The notes under the pieces were generated by a model that did not search any database, was not told the origin of the DNA, and was given only the letters and a program-made list of their open reading frames with translations. A program made the position numbers and the translations under genes. From contig QHSC01000114.1 of assembly GCA_003220345.1 (NCBI GenBank), positions 1 through 35,643 on the forward strand: DNA of 35,643 bases. Direction: 5' to 3'. The stretch is from Candidatus Rokuibacteriota bacterium. Lineage in GTDB: Bacteria; Methylomirabilota; Methylomirabilia; Rokubacteriales; CSP1-6. Below are positions 1 to 6,904 of the stretch, in pieces; the first letter of the stretch is position 1; each line of letters starts with the position of its first letter.

Positions 1-310
1 CGCCGATTCGATGGAATACGTCGGCCAGATGGGGTTGGCGCTGACGTAGTCGTTAGGTCTGCCTCGCCGATCCGCTGTTGGGTGTGACCTCCCCTTTAAG
101 GGTCACTCACGAGGCATCCGGGTCTCGGTAGGAAGTCCTGACTCGGTAGTTTCAACCTCTCGGAAAAAGTTTCCAACACGCCTGAAGGCCAGATCGGCCG
201 TATCTAGTAATACCCGCCGCCTCATACCCCATCTATTGCGTCGGCATTCCATTTGCTCCGGGTCGTAGGGTTCGCGAACCGGTTCCGCCCCGATCCGCCA
301 TGGAGGACAC
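1..310. other. Left-edge stretch without a recognisable gene
   Basis: I see no convincing coding region here. Base composition looks less GC-rich than the main gene blocks. The one structured motif is an inverted repeat at 84-106, with GTGACC and GGTCAC arms around a CCCTTTAAGG-type centre. Its role is unknown. A Shine-Dalgarno-like GGAGGA near 302-307 belongs to the next gene. Confidence 0.5.
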
Positions 311-517
311 GTGATCACGCCCGACGAGCTGCTGGCTGACCTGCAGGATTCCAAGACCGATCTCGCCCGGGTGGTGGAAGCCGTCCTCCGCGACCGGGTC
401 CCCTACATCGTCGTACCCTCCGCAGCGGTGAAGGCATGGGAACGACGGGAGCCGCATCACTGGGCCAAGGTATCCGGGTGGCTTGCCGCGCAAAACGTTG
501 CCATGGTCCAGGTCTGA
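311..517 (+). CDS. Small hypothetical protein (68 aa)
   Basis: This short gene starts at GTG 311, with GGAGGA just upstream, and encodes a soluble protein of 68 residues. I do not recognise the family. The first half (about residues 3-28) is acidic and probably helical, and a Trp/His-rich segment lies around residues 43-57. There is no signal peptide, membrane segment or Cys motif. It ends 28 nt before the receiver-like gene at 546 on the same strand, so co-transcription is likely. Coding status rests on the ribosome binding site, the spacing and a protein-like composition. It could be a small partner of the receiver, but that is a guess. Confidence 0.5.
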   Translation: MITPDELLADLQDSKTDLARVVEAVLRDRVPYIVVPSAAVKAWERREPHHWAKVSGWLAAQNVAMVQV

Positions 518-545
518 TGACCATGAACGGACAGGAGATAAGCCA

Positions 546-974
546 ATGAGCCTATGGAACGGCACGCCACGACTGGACGGGATTCGCGTGCTCTTGGTGG
601 AGCGTCTCCCTCACGTGAGGGACGTGGTAGCCGAGGCCCTCGGGCAGTGCGGCGCACAAGTCATCTCTGTCGATTCAGCGGTCGAGGGCCTGGCGGTGCT
701 GAAGCTCGAAAGACCCGATGTGCTCATCAGTAGCCTGGCCATGCCCGACAAAGACGGCTACTGGCTCATCAGGCAAATCCGCGACTTGCCAGCGGAGGAG
801 GGCGGTGACACGCCGGCCGCGGCGTTCACCGGATGCACCACGCGAGAGGACCGGCTTAGGGCCCTGCGGGCTGGGTTCCAGTTCCACATTCCCAAGCCAG
901 CGGATCTGTTCCAGCTGGCGGAGGTCGTGGCCCTCCTCAGTCTGCAGCGCGAGGCGCCGGTTCTGGCCTACTAG
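546..974 (+). CDS. Receiver-like (pseudo-REC) protein without phospho-acceptor Asp
   Basis: This 142-residue protein is a single CheY-like receiver domain. The start is ATG 546, preceded by AGGAGA at about 532-537; an in-frame ATG further upstream overlaps the previous gene and lacks a good ribosome binding site. The fold is evident from the beta-1 strand RVLLVE, the second strand PDVLISSLAMPDKDG and the conserved PKP near residue 116. In ordinary receivers the strand before xMP carries the phosphorylated Asp; here that position is Ser63. The N-terminal acidic pair is reduced to Glu19 followed by Arg. Phosphorylation by a histidine kinase is therefore unlikely, and it may act as a phosphorylation-independent binding module. 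No output domain is present. Family assignment is firm; function is unknown. Confidence 0.85.
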   Translation: MSLWNGTPRLDGIRVLLVERLPHVRDVVAEALGQCGAQVISVDSAVEGLAVLKLERPDVLISSLAMPDKDGYWLIRQIRDLPAEEGGDTPAAAFTGCTTREDRLRALRAGFQFHIPKPADLFQLAEVVALLSLQREAPVLAY

Positions 975-1049
975 CCTCCGGAGCCCTGCTTCACCCGGCG
1001 CGTGGGGAGCGGCCGCCCGATCCCGGCGGACGGGCTTGCCGCGTCAGAG

Positions 1050-1078
1050 TTGACGGAGGCTCGTCAACCTTGTAGATT
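1050..1078 (+). promoter_or_regulatory. Promoter for tRNA-Val
   Basis: A -35 box TTGACG (1050-1055) and a -10 box TAGATT (1073-1078) are separated by 17 nt and lie about 10 nt upstream of the tRNA 5' end. The -35 hexamer is also the left arm of an inverted repeat, TTGACG with CGTCAA (1062-1067). This matches a housekeeping sigma-70-type promoter; it is a sequence match only. Confidence 0.65.
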
Positions 1079-1087
1079 TCCAGCCAC

Positions 1088-1163
1088 GGACGATTAGCTC
1101 AGTTGGCAGAGCACCGGCCTCACATGCCGGGGGTCACTGGTTCAAGTCCAGTATCGTCCACCA
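1088..1163 (+). tRNA. tRNA-Val (anticodon CAC)
   Basis: A complete 76-nt cloverleaf with encoded CCA. The acceptor stem pairs GGACGAT (1088-1094) with ATCGTCC (1153-1159), followed by discriminator A and CCA. The D arm is GCTC/GAGC. The anticodon stem is CCGGC/GCCGG around the loop CTCACAT, giving anticodon CAC at 1121-1123, which reads the valine codon GUG. The T arm is ACTGG/CCAGT with loop TTCAAGT. tRNA genes are frequent integration targets, but I found no duplicated 3' end in the window. Confidence 0.97.
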
Positions 1164-1192
1164 CTTCTGGCGAGAAAACCCGGCGGGTGTCA

Positions 1193-1213
1193 AAACCCTT
1201 CGGGTTTCGTTGT
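1193..1213 (+). terminator. Intrinsic terminator after tRNA-Val
   Basis: An AAACCC / GGGTTT stem (1193-1198 and 1202-1207) with a three-base TTC loop is followed by the T-rich run CGTTGTT. It lies 30 nt downstream of the tRNA CCA end and is a plausible rho-independent terminator for the tRNA transcript. Confidence 0.6.
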
Positions 1214-1253
1214 TCGAGGTTGCAGCGCTCCGATGGTTCCCCTAGACGATCGG

Positions 1254-1544
1254 CTAAACTCGCCAGCGCCAGCCTAATTCGGTCGGCCCCCCATCTGCCG
1301 GGGGAGCCGGATAGTCAGAGCCGGCCACCAGAGCTTCAAGCGCGTCAAGGACCCCGTCTGGATTCACGCGGATATAATGGGCCAACTTCTTATCCCCGTG
1401 AGGCGTGCAGAGAATGGTCAAGGTAGCTCCAATCGGCAACGGATTGGTGGTCACACCCTCGTCTAGAAAAATCTGGGTGCCATTGGCCAAGACAATGTGG
1501 TCCCGGTGCCGTTCCAGCAGGACGCCGACGATGGTGCTGGGCAT
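1254..1544 (-). CDS. Hypothetical protein (96 aa)
   Basis: A minus-strand reading frame with ATG at 1544 and stop TAG at 1254-1256. A TTG at 1607 would give a longer 117-residue form. The first 60 residues look like a small beta-rich barrel: short strands such as STIVGVLLER and HIVLANGTQIFLDEG, then ATLTILCTPHGDKKLAHYIRV. The C-terminus is Pro/Gly-rich and ends in Trp-Arg repeats. I do not recognise a family. There is no export signal or clear ribosome binding site, so the start is uncertain. The competing plus-strand frame through this region is less protein-like. Confidence 0.45.
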   Translation of the reverse strand: MPSTIVGVLLERHRDHIVLANGTQIFLDEGVTTNPLPIGATLTILCTPHGDKKLAHYIRVNPDGVLDALEALVAGSDYPAPPADGGPTELGWRWRV

Positions 1545-1649
1545 GGTCGGTTGGTGTACGAGAGCAAATTGCTTGCCGACGCAAAATCGGTACTTTATGC
1601 CGCGCAAAGGTCAAAATGTCTGCCTTTGAGCGTGGACTGGCGGGAAAAT

Positions 1650-1693
1650 TTGTCTTGCCGGGACAAGGCTCCCGAGTCAATGAGACTGACTCG
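1650..1693 (-). terminator. Tandem hairpins downstream of the GGDEF-like gene
   Basis: Two inverted repeats lie just past the end of the minus-strand gene at 1710. The first is CGAGTCA/TGACTCG with a 7-nt loop (1673-1693). The second is TTGTC/GACAA with a 7-nt loop (1650-1666), followed on the minus strand by ATTTTC. The second hairpin with its T tract resembles an intrinsic terminator; the first may reinforce it. Confidence 0.45.
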
Positions 1694-1709
1694 AGGTGCA
1701 AGACAGATC

Positions 1710-2195
1710 CTAGGCGCCGTTGCTCGCGATGACCTGGTTGCCGCCGCGCTGGGCCGCGGTCTGGAGGCGGGACTGTGCGCGCGTGAGCAGCATGGTCTCA
1801 TTGTGTCCGTCGCGCGGGAAGGACACGAGCCCGACGGAAAGGGTCACGCGGCGCGGGGCGGCGGCGGGGTCGGGCTGGAAGGACACGTTCTCCACATGCG
1901 AGCGGATACGCTCCGCCACCCGCGTGGCGTCGTGATCGGGCGTGTTGAGGAGCAGGATGGCGATGCCGTCGCGCGTGCGGGCGACCACGTCGGTGGAGCG
2001 GAGGAACTGGGCGATCTTGCGGGAGACGGCCTGCTGCATGGATTCGTCCGACACGGACGCGACGCCATCAGGCTGGACCAGACAGACGGAGAAGAAGTCC
2101 TGGTAGCGCGTGGCGCGCGAGGCCTCCCGGGTCAAGAGCTGGTGAAAAGCTTCTTCTCCGAAGACGCCGCTCGCCGGATCCATGAAGTCGGGCAC
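1710..2195 (-). CDS. Degenerate GGDEF-domain protein
   Basis: A 161-residue soluble protein made of one diguanylate-cyclase-like (GGDEF) fold. I chose GTG 2195 because GAGGGG lies 8 nt upstream; ATG 2183 is an alternative. Family landmarks are a helix with ATRYQDFFSVCLV near the start of the domain, then TDVVARTRDGIAILLL, then VTLSVGLVSFPRDG, the usual end of the domain. The catalytic GGDEF loop should follow the ARx segment, but reads RDGIA here, so c-di-GMP synthesis is not expected and no RxxD inhibitory site is visible. It may bind nucleotide or partners, or be a relic. No sensor or EAL domain is attached. Confidence 0.75.
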   Translation of the reverse strand: MPDFMDPASGVFGEEAFHQLLTREASRATRYQDFFSVCLVQPDGVASVSDESMQQAVSRKIAQFLRSTDVVARTRDGIAILLLNTPDHDATRVAERIRSHVENVSFQPDPAAAPRRVTLSVGLVSFPRDGHNETMLLTRAQSRLQTAAQRGGNQVIASNGA

Positions 2196-2518
2196 GGCTG
2201 AATCCCCTCTCGATAAGGTCTTCCCCAGGCCCGGGCTTCCGGACGGGGCGGACAAGCAGGATACACGAAATCGGGCCCTTCCGGGGGAGTCACCTCAGCG
2301 TGGCGCGAAGGGGGTGACCCGGCCGGGCGCCAACCGCGCGTCCACGATGAGGAGATGCTCGGCCCCGGTCTCGCGGGCGCGGGCCAGCGGCCTGGCACGG
2401 TCCAGGCCCCCCGGGGAGACTGAGCCGCGCCGGTAGCAAACGTCGTGTCCACGGTGAGCAGCCCGAGCCGATCGAGCGCCTCCTTGACCGCCGCCCAAGG
2501 CCCGACCACAATTGCCGC
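2196..2518. other. Gap with possible decayed minus-strand coding remnant
   Basis: No intact gene is visible. On the minus strand, one frame carries a protein-like stretch (about 2425-2510: WAAVKEALDRLGLLTVDTTF) and another frame continues protein-like nearer 2290-2390 (ARETGAEHLLIVDARLAPG) before a stop at about 2290. They would join only with a frameshift, so this may be a broken gene end. I could not identify a family, and in DNA this GC-rich such stretches can arise by chance. Confidence 0.25.
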
Positions 2519-3528
2519 ATGCCCACGGCCCGATTCCCGACCATCACGCCCGAGGCTCTCGAGTCGCTCCGCTCGCGGATCGGCAAGGCCGTGCCGCGGC
2601 CCGAGCCATATATCGAGGTCGCGACCAGGGACGCCATTCGCCACTGGGCGCAGGGAATAGGGGACAGGAGCCCCTTCTGGGCCGAGGCTCGCGTGGCGCC
2701 ACCGACCCTCCTCTTCGCCATGGACCGCATCGTCTCCGGCTATGTCGGAGGGCTGCCGGGCATTCACGCCATGTATGGCGGAACGGATTTCCGATGGCGC
2801 CGGCCCATCCAGGAAGGCGATCGCGTGGTCGGCCAGAGTGTGCTCAAAGATCTCGTCGAGAAGGCCTCGGCCTTCGCCAAGCGCGCCATCCAGCAGGTCT
2901 ACCGCACGACCTTCGAGAACCAGCGTGGCGAGCTCGTCTGCGAGGCGGACTCCTGGTGCTTCCGCACGGAGCGAGACACCGCGCGCGAGCGGGGCAAGTA
3001 CGCAGGACTCCCAGATTCTGGGAAGATGTCTCGGTCGGGGAGGCACTGCCCACCGTGTGCAAGGGCCCGCTGACCGTCACCTCGGTGGTGGCCTTCGTGC
3101 AGGGCTGGGGCAGTCTCTACGTGCGCGCGCACGGGCTTGCCTTCGATCTCTTCGAGCGTCATCCCGCCCTGGGAATCCCGAATGCTTTCGGGGTTCCCGA
3201 GCCTCCCGAGCGCGTGCACTGGGATGAGCCATTCGCGAGAACGGTGGGTGTGCCTGGCGCCTATGACTATGGTCCGGAGCGGGTGGCCTGGCTCGGCCAT
3301 GTCTGCACCAACTGGATGAGCCACAACGGCCAGCTCCGGAGGCTCTCGGCCCAGGTCCGCCGTCACAACCTGATCGGCGACACCACCTGGTGCCGCGGCA
3401 TCGTCACGGGACGGCGCCAGGAAGACGGGGAGGCGCTCGTGGATATCGACTTGGTCGCGGAGAACCAGCGCAGCGAGATCACGGCGAAGGGGTCGGCGAC
3501 GATAGCGCTGCCCCGGCGGGGCGACTAG
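2519..3528 (+). pseudogene. Two-domain MaoC-like dehydratase, frameshifted
   Basis: Two reading frames together spell one MaoC-family (hot-dog fold) protein of the kind that joins a FAS1-type N-terminal dehydratase domain to a second MaoC domain. The N-terminal half runs from ATG 2519 to about 3004, ending at RERGKY. The C-terminal half resumes in another frame at about 3008 with TPRFWEDVSVGEALP and runs to TAG 3526-3528. In related proteins, from memory, roughly 20-25 residues separate these two blocks, so the join looks like a small deletion that also shifted the frame. Left alone, the first frame adds 23 unrelated residues and stops at about 3073. The stop of the second half directly abuts the MmgE/PrpD start at 3529. 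Either a true pseudogene, two split proteins, or an assembly error. Confidence 0.75.
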
Positions 3529-4899
3529 ATGCCGCCCGCGGCGCGGCTCCTGGCGGAATGGGCGGCCCGGCTCAGGCCCGACGACATCCCCGTGACCGTT
3601 CGCGAGAACGCCGCCCTCCGCGTGCTCGACACGCTGGGCTGCGCCCTGGCAGGCGCCCGCGAGGACCATGTCCCCGCCCTCCTTGCCCTGCTCGAGCGAT
3701 CGGGCGAGGGGCCCTGCACGGTGGTGGGCTCGGCACTCACCAGCGGACCGGCGCCGGCCGCCCTCGTCAACGGGGCCATGGCCCACGGCCTCGACTTCGA
3801 CGACACGCACGCGGACTCGATCTGTCACGCCTCCGCCGTCCTCGTGCCCACCGTCCTCGCGCTCGCGGAGTCCGAGCATCTGACCGGCCAGGCCGCCCTG
3901 ACCGCCCTCGTGGCCGGCTATGAAACGATGATCAGGATCGGCATGGCGGCACCGGGGCGCTTTCACGCTCGAGGCTGGCATGCCACGGCAGCGTGTGGTC
4001 CGTTCGGCGCGGCGGTGACCGCCGGGAAGTGCCTCGGGCTCGCCGAAGACGGGCTGATGGCCGCGCTGGGTATCGCGGCGAGCATGGCCTCCGGGGTGAT
4101 GGAGTTTCTGGAGGATGGCTCCTGGGTCAAGCGGCTCCACCCCGGCTGGGCGGCGCAATCGGGGATCCAGGCGGCGATTCTCGCCAAGGGGGGCTTCACG
4201 GGACCGGCGACCGGGCTCGACGGCCGATTCGGCTTCCTCCGCGCCGCGCTCGGCGAGGCGGTCGATGTCGGGAAGCGTCTGGACGATCTCGGCCACGAAT
4301 GGGAGACGGTGCGGAGTTCCTTCAAGCTCTACCCGTGCTGCCACCTGAGCCACGCCTATCTCGACGCGATCACCCGATTGAAGCGCATGGGAGATCTGCG
4401 GGCCGAGGAGGTGGAGGACATCGAGTGCCTCGTGCCCGCGGGGGAGGCGCCCATCATCTGCGAGCCCGTGGAAGCCAAGCTCCGGCCGCGTACGCCCTAC
4501 GACGCGAAGTTCAGCCTTCCTTTCGGCATCGCTGCCGCCCTGGCGCGGGAGCGCGTCGACATCGGCGTCTTCAGCCAGGAGAGCATCGGCGACGCGAACC
4601 TCCTCGCGCTGACCGCTCGGGTGAGGTACACGATCGACCCCGACTCGGCGTTCCCACGTACCTTCCCCGGCTGGGTACGGGTGCGCCTCAAGGACGGGCG
4701 CACTCTCGAGGCGCGGGAAGAGAGCCAACGCGGAGGGCCGGACCGGCCGATCGCCCCCGACGAAGTGCTGGCGAAGTTCCGGGACAATGCCGCCCAGGCG
4801 CTGCCGCCTCTGCGCGTGGCTGCTCTGGAGAGCGGCATCCTCGGGATGGAGAGCGCGGTCGACCTCCACTCGACCATCGCGCTCTGTCGCGGGGGCTGA
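3529..4899 (+). CDS. MmgE/PrpD family protein
   Basis: This 456-residue cytosolic protein belongs to the MmgE/PrpD family, which includes 2-methylcitrate dehydratase and cis-aconitate decarboxylase; length and layout match the family. Typical blocks are RVLDTLGCALAGAR near residue 30, LVNGAMAHGLDFDDTH near 80 (the Asp-rich segment with His), GWHATAACGPFGAAVTAG near 150, WVKRLHPGWAAQSG near 200 and FKLYPCCHLSHAYLDA near 265. The substrate cannot be read from sequence; many environmental members have no assigned reaction. ATG 3529 begins immediately after the stop of the broken MaoC gene, which suggests a former operon handling an acyl or tricarboxylic substrate. No prpB or prpC is present, so a methylcitrate cycle role is not supported. 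Confidence 0.9.
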   Translation: MPPAARLLAEWAARLRPDDIPVTVRENAALRVLDTLGCALAGAREDHVPALLALLERSGEGPCTVVGSALTSGPAPAALVNGAMAHGLDFDDTHADSICHASAVLVPTVLALAESEHLTGQAALTALVAGYETMIRIGMAAPGRFHARGWHATAACGPFGAAVTAGKCLGLAEDGLMAALGIAASMASGVMEFLEDGSWVKRLHPGWAAQSGIQAAILAKGGFTGPATGLDGRFGFLRAALGEAVDVGKRLDDLGHEWETVRSSFKLYPCCHLSHAYLDAITRLKRMGDLRAEEVEDIECLVPAGEAPIICEPVEAKLRPRTPYDAKFSLPFGIAAALARERVDIGVFSQESIGDANLLALTARVRYTIDPDSAFPRTFPGWVRVRLKDGRTLEAREESQRGGPDRPIAPDEVLAKFRDNAAQALPPLRVAALESGILGMESAVDLHSTIALCRGG

Positions 4900-4985
4900 T
4901 CATTGGGAACCATCGCCTTTTCGGGACCTTGTGATCCACGAGAGAATCGCTTGCTGGCGCGCGCGGTATCTGAGAAGATTTGAGC

Positions 4986-5408
4986 ATGTTCTCGAGGACG
5001 CTTATCGCGGCAGGCTTCTTCGCCGTCACATTCGTGAGCGCCAGCTTGGCCATGGCGCAGTCGGTCGAGATCGAGGCGACGACCCCCGAGGTGCGTCCGA
5101 AGTTCGAGATCCTGCGCCCCGAGGCGCCCGGTAGCGAAGTGACCCGACCCAATGACGCGAACATCTATCGCGGCGACCCGGTCGTCAACTATGATCCAGC
5201 CTTCATAGAGCCCTTTTCGACGGAGACGTCGACGGGGCGCATGGGGCTGGCGGGATGGACCTCGCCGGTGGGCGGGGACAACGATCATCCTCAGGGAGTT
5301 CGCCAGCCTGGTTGGCTGAGCTTTGGCTTTGCGATCACCTGGGGCGGCCCGACACCTGCCGAGCGTCGAGCCACCGCCAAGCCGACCTCCTCTCCCGCTC
5401 CTCGCTGA
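4986..5408 (+). CDS. Small exported hypothetical protein
   Basis: A 140-residue protein with a clear Sec signal peptide: Arg at residue 4, a hydrophobic stretch over residues 6-22, and a likely cleavage after AMA near residue 24. I chose ATG 4986 because a TTG two codons upstream adds nothing; GAGAAG lies about 10 nt before the ATG. The mature part is polar, rich in Pro, Glu and Thr, and contains NYDPAFIEPFSTETSTGRMGLAGWTSP and a C-terminal LSFGFAITWGGP segment. There is no membrane anchor, heme motif or Cys pair. I do not recognise the family. It stands alone between the MmgE/PrpD gene and the convergent TetR gene. Confidence 0.7.
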   Translation: MFSRTLIAAGFFAVTFVSASLAMAQSVEIEATTPEVRPKFEILRPEAPGSEVTRPNDANIYRGDPVVNYDPAFIEPFSTETSTGRMGLAGWTSPVGGDNDHPQGVRQPGWLSFGFAITWGGPTPAERRATAKPTSSPAPR

Positions 5409-5471
5409 TCGCCCCTTCTCACCCCTGATCCGTCGCTCGCGAGAGGGGATGTCTGCGTCTGGCTGGCCCGC

Positions 5472-6053
5472 TCAGGTACGTACGCCGATGCTCCGCAGGA
5501 GCATGGGCGTGAGGGTCGGGACCGCTTCGGTCAGCAAATCCGGCTCGCCGCGCGAGAGCCACTGGATCACGACCTCGTTGACGGCGCCCAGCCAGGCCAG
5601 GGTCGCCACGCGCGTGTCGAGCTTCGGGATGGCACCCTCCTGGACGGCCTGATCGAGGTAGCCTCCGATCAGCGCGGCGAAGCGTTCGTGGATCTCCGTA
5701 CGCTTGGTCTCGTAGGCGGGACCCAGGCTCACGGCCTCGAGCAGGAGGAGCCGGGCGAGGTCGCGGTTCCGGGCGAAGGTCTCGAGACCGGCGCGGAGCG
5801 CGGCCTCGACTTTGCCGAGGGCGCCATGCGAGCCCGCGATGGCGTGAGCGACCGCGTCCGCCAGCCGCGCCGCGAAGTCGTCGACGAGGGCGAGGAAGAT
5901 CGCTTCCTTGTTCGGGAAGTGGTGGTAGACGGCGCCCTTGGACGTTTCCGAGACGCGGACAATGTCGTCGACCACGGCCCTGTGATACCCTTTGCGAGCA
6001 AATACCTCGAGGGCCGCGTGCAAGATCCGCTCGCGCGTGGCGATCTTGCTCAC
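5472..6053 (-). CDS. TetR-family transcriptional regulator
   Basis: A 193-residue TetR/AcrR-type repressor. The N-terminal helix-turn-helix is clear: TRERILHAALEVFARKGYH, then VDDIVRVSETSKGAVYHHF with the family-typical YxHF ending near residue 46. Residues 60-190 form the variable ligand-binding and dimerisation domain. I chose GTG 6053 because GGGA lies 8 nt upstream; a TTG at 6059 is possible. It is divergent from mqnD with only 23 nt between the starts. It is the only TetR gene in the window, so it is the natural candidate for the perfect palindrome in front of mqnE at 9101-9120, but that link is inference. The ligand is unknown. Confidence 0.92.
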   Translation of the reverse strand: MSKIATRERILHAALEVFARKGYHRAVVDDIVRVSETSKGAVYHHFPNKEAIFLALVDDFAARLADAVAHAIAGSHGALGKVEAALRAGLETFARNRDLARLLLLEAVSLGPAYETKRTEIHERFAALIGGYLDQAVQEGAIPKLDTRVATLAWLGAVNEVVIQWLSRGEPDLLTEAVPTLTPMLLRSIGVRT

Positions 6054-6076
6054 AGGCAACGTCCCAGGGAGATTTC

Positions 6077-6904
6077 ATGACGCTGATCCGGATCGGTCAC
6101 AGTCCCGACCCCGACGACGCCTTCATGTTCTACGCCCTCACCGCCGGCAAGGTGAAGGCGGAGGGGCTCGAGGTCGAGCACGTGCTGGAGGACATCGAGT
6201 CGCTGAACCGCCGCGCGCGCACGGGCGAGCTCGAGGTGACGGCCGTCTCCGCCGCCACCTACGTCATGGTGCACGAGCAGTACCGGATGATGGATCCGGG
6301 CGCCTCCATGGGCAAGGGTTATGGACCCATCCTCGTCGGCCGGGAGCCGGTGGCGCGAGCGGAGATCGAGCAGAAGGTGATCGCCATCCCAGGCAGCCAC
6401 ACGACAGCCGCCCTTCTCCTCCGGCTCTACGTCGGCGATCCCCCCATCATCGAGGTCGCCTTCGACAAGATTCCCAAGGCGGTGCTCGAGGGACAGGCCG
6501 ATCTCGGGCTCCTGATCCACGAGGGGCAGATCACCCATCAGCAGATGGGGCTCGTGAAGGTGCTGGACATGGGGCAGGAGTGGGAGCGCGACTCCGGGCT
6601 GCCGCTCCCCCTCGGCATCAACGTGATGCGGCGCGATCTCGGCGAGGCCATGCACCGGAAGATCTCGCAGGCCCTTCGCGATTCCATCGACTACGCCTAC
6701 GCCAATGTGGACGAGGCGCTGGAGTACGCGATGCGGTATGGGAGGGGCATCGACAAGGAGACGTGCAGGAAGTTCGTGCTCATGTACGTCAACGACTACA
6801 CCAAGCGTCTGGGCCCCGACGGCAAGGCCGCCCTCGAGCGTCTCTACGCGATGGCTCACGCCAGGCAGCTGATCCCGGTCGTTCCGCCCGTCGATCCCAT
6901 TTAG
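6077..6904 (+). CDS. mqnD: 1,4-dihydroxy-6-naphthoate synthase MqnD
   Basis: MqnD catalyses a late step of the futalosine route to menaquinone, converting cyclic dehypoxanthinylfutalosine to 1,4-dihydroxy-6-naphthoate. The 275-residue length is typical. Family landmarks are IGHSPDPDDAFMFYAL at residues 6-21, VSAATYVM near 55-62, GKGYGPILVGR near 79-89 and DLGLLIHEGQITHQ near 143-156; the last contains the His usually considered catalytic. The SPDPDDAFMFYAL block separates it from the related MqnA. ATG 6077 is preceded by AGGGAG. It is on the opposite strand to mqnE and mqnC and converges on mqnC: the two stop codons overlap in TTAG at 6901-6904. mqnA and mqnB are not in the window. Confidence 0.95.
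   Translation: MTLIRIGHSPDPDDAFMFYALTAGKVKAEGLEVEHVLEDIESLNRRARTGELEVTAVSAATYVMVHEQYRMMDPGASMGKGYGPILVGREPVARAEIEQKVIAIPGSHTTAALLLRLYVGDPPIIEVAFDKIPKAVLEGQADLGLLIHEGQITHQQMGLVKVLDMGQEWERDSGLPLPLGINVMRRDLGEAMHRKISQALRDSIDYAYANVDEALEYAMRYGRGIDKETCRKFVLMYVNDYTKRLGPDGKAALERLYAMAHARQLIPVVPPVDPI

Noticed and set aside
1140-1163. tRNA-Val 3' end as an integration (att) site for an island
   Set aside because: No second copy of the 3' end and no integrase gene were seen in the window.
1497-2201. Plus-strand open frame of 234 codons across the hypothetical and GGDEF-like genes
   Set aside because: The minus-strand frame carries recognisable GGDEF-fold landmarks; the plus frame is Gly/Arg/Asp-rich and has none.
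2899-4869. Long open minus-strand frame (656 codons) opposite MaoC and MmgE/PrpD genes
   Set aside because: A shadow of the plus-strand genes; its sequence is His/Arg/Gly-rich and unstructured.
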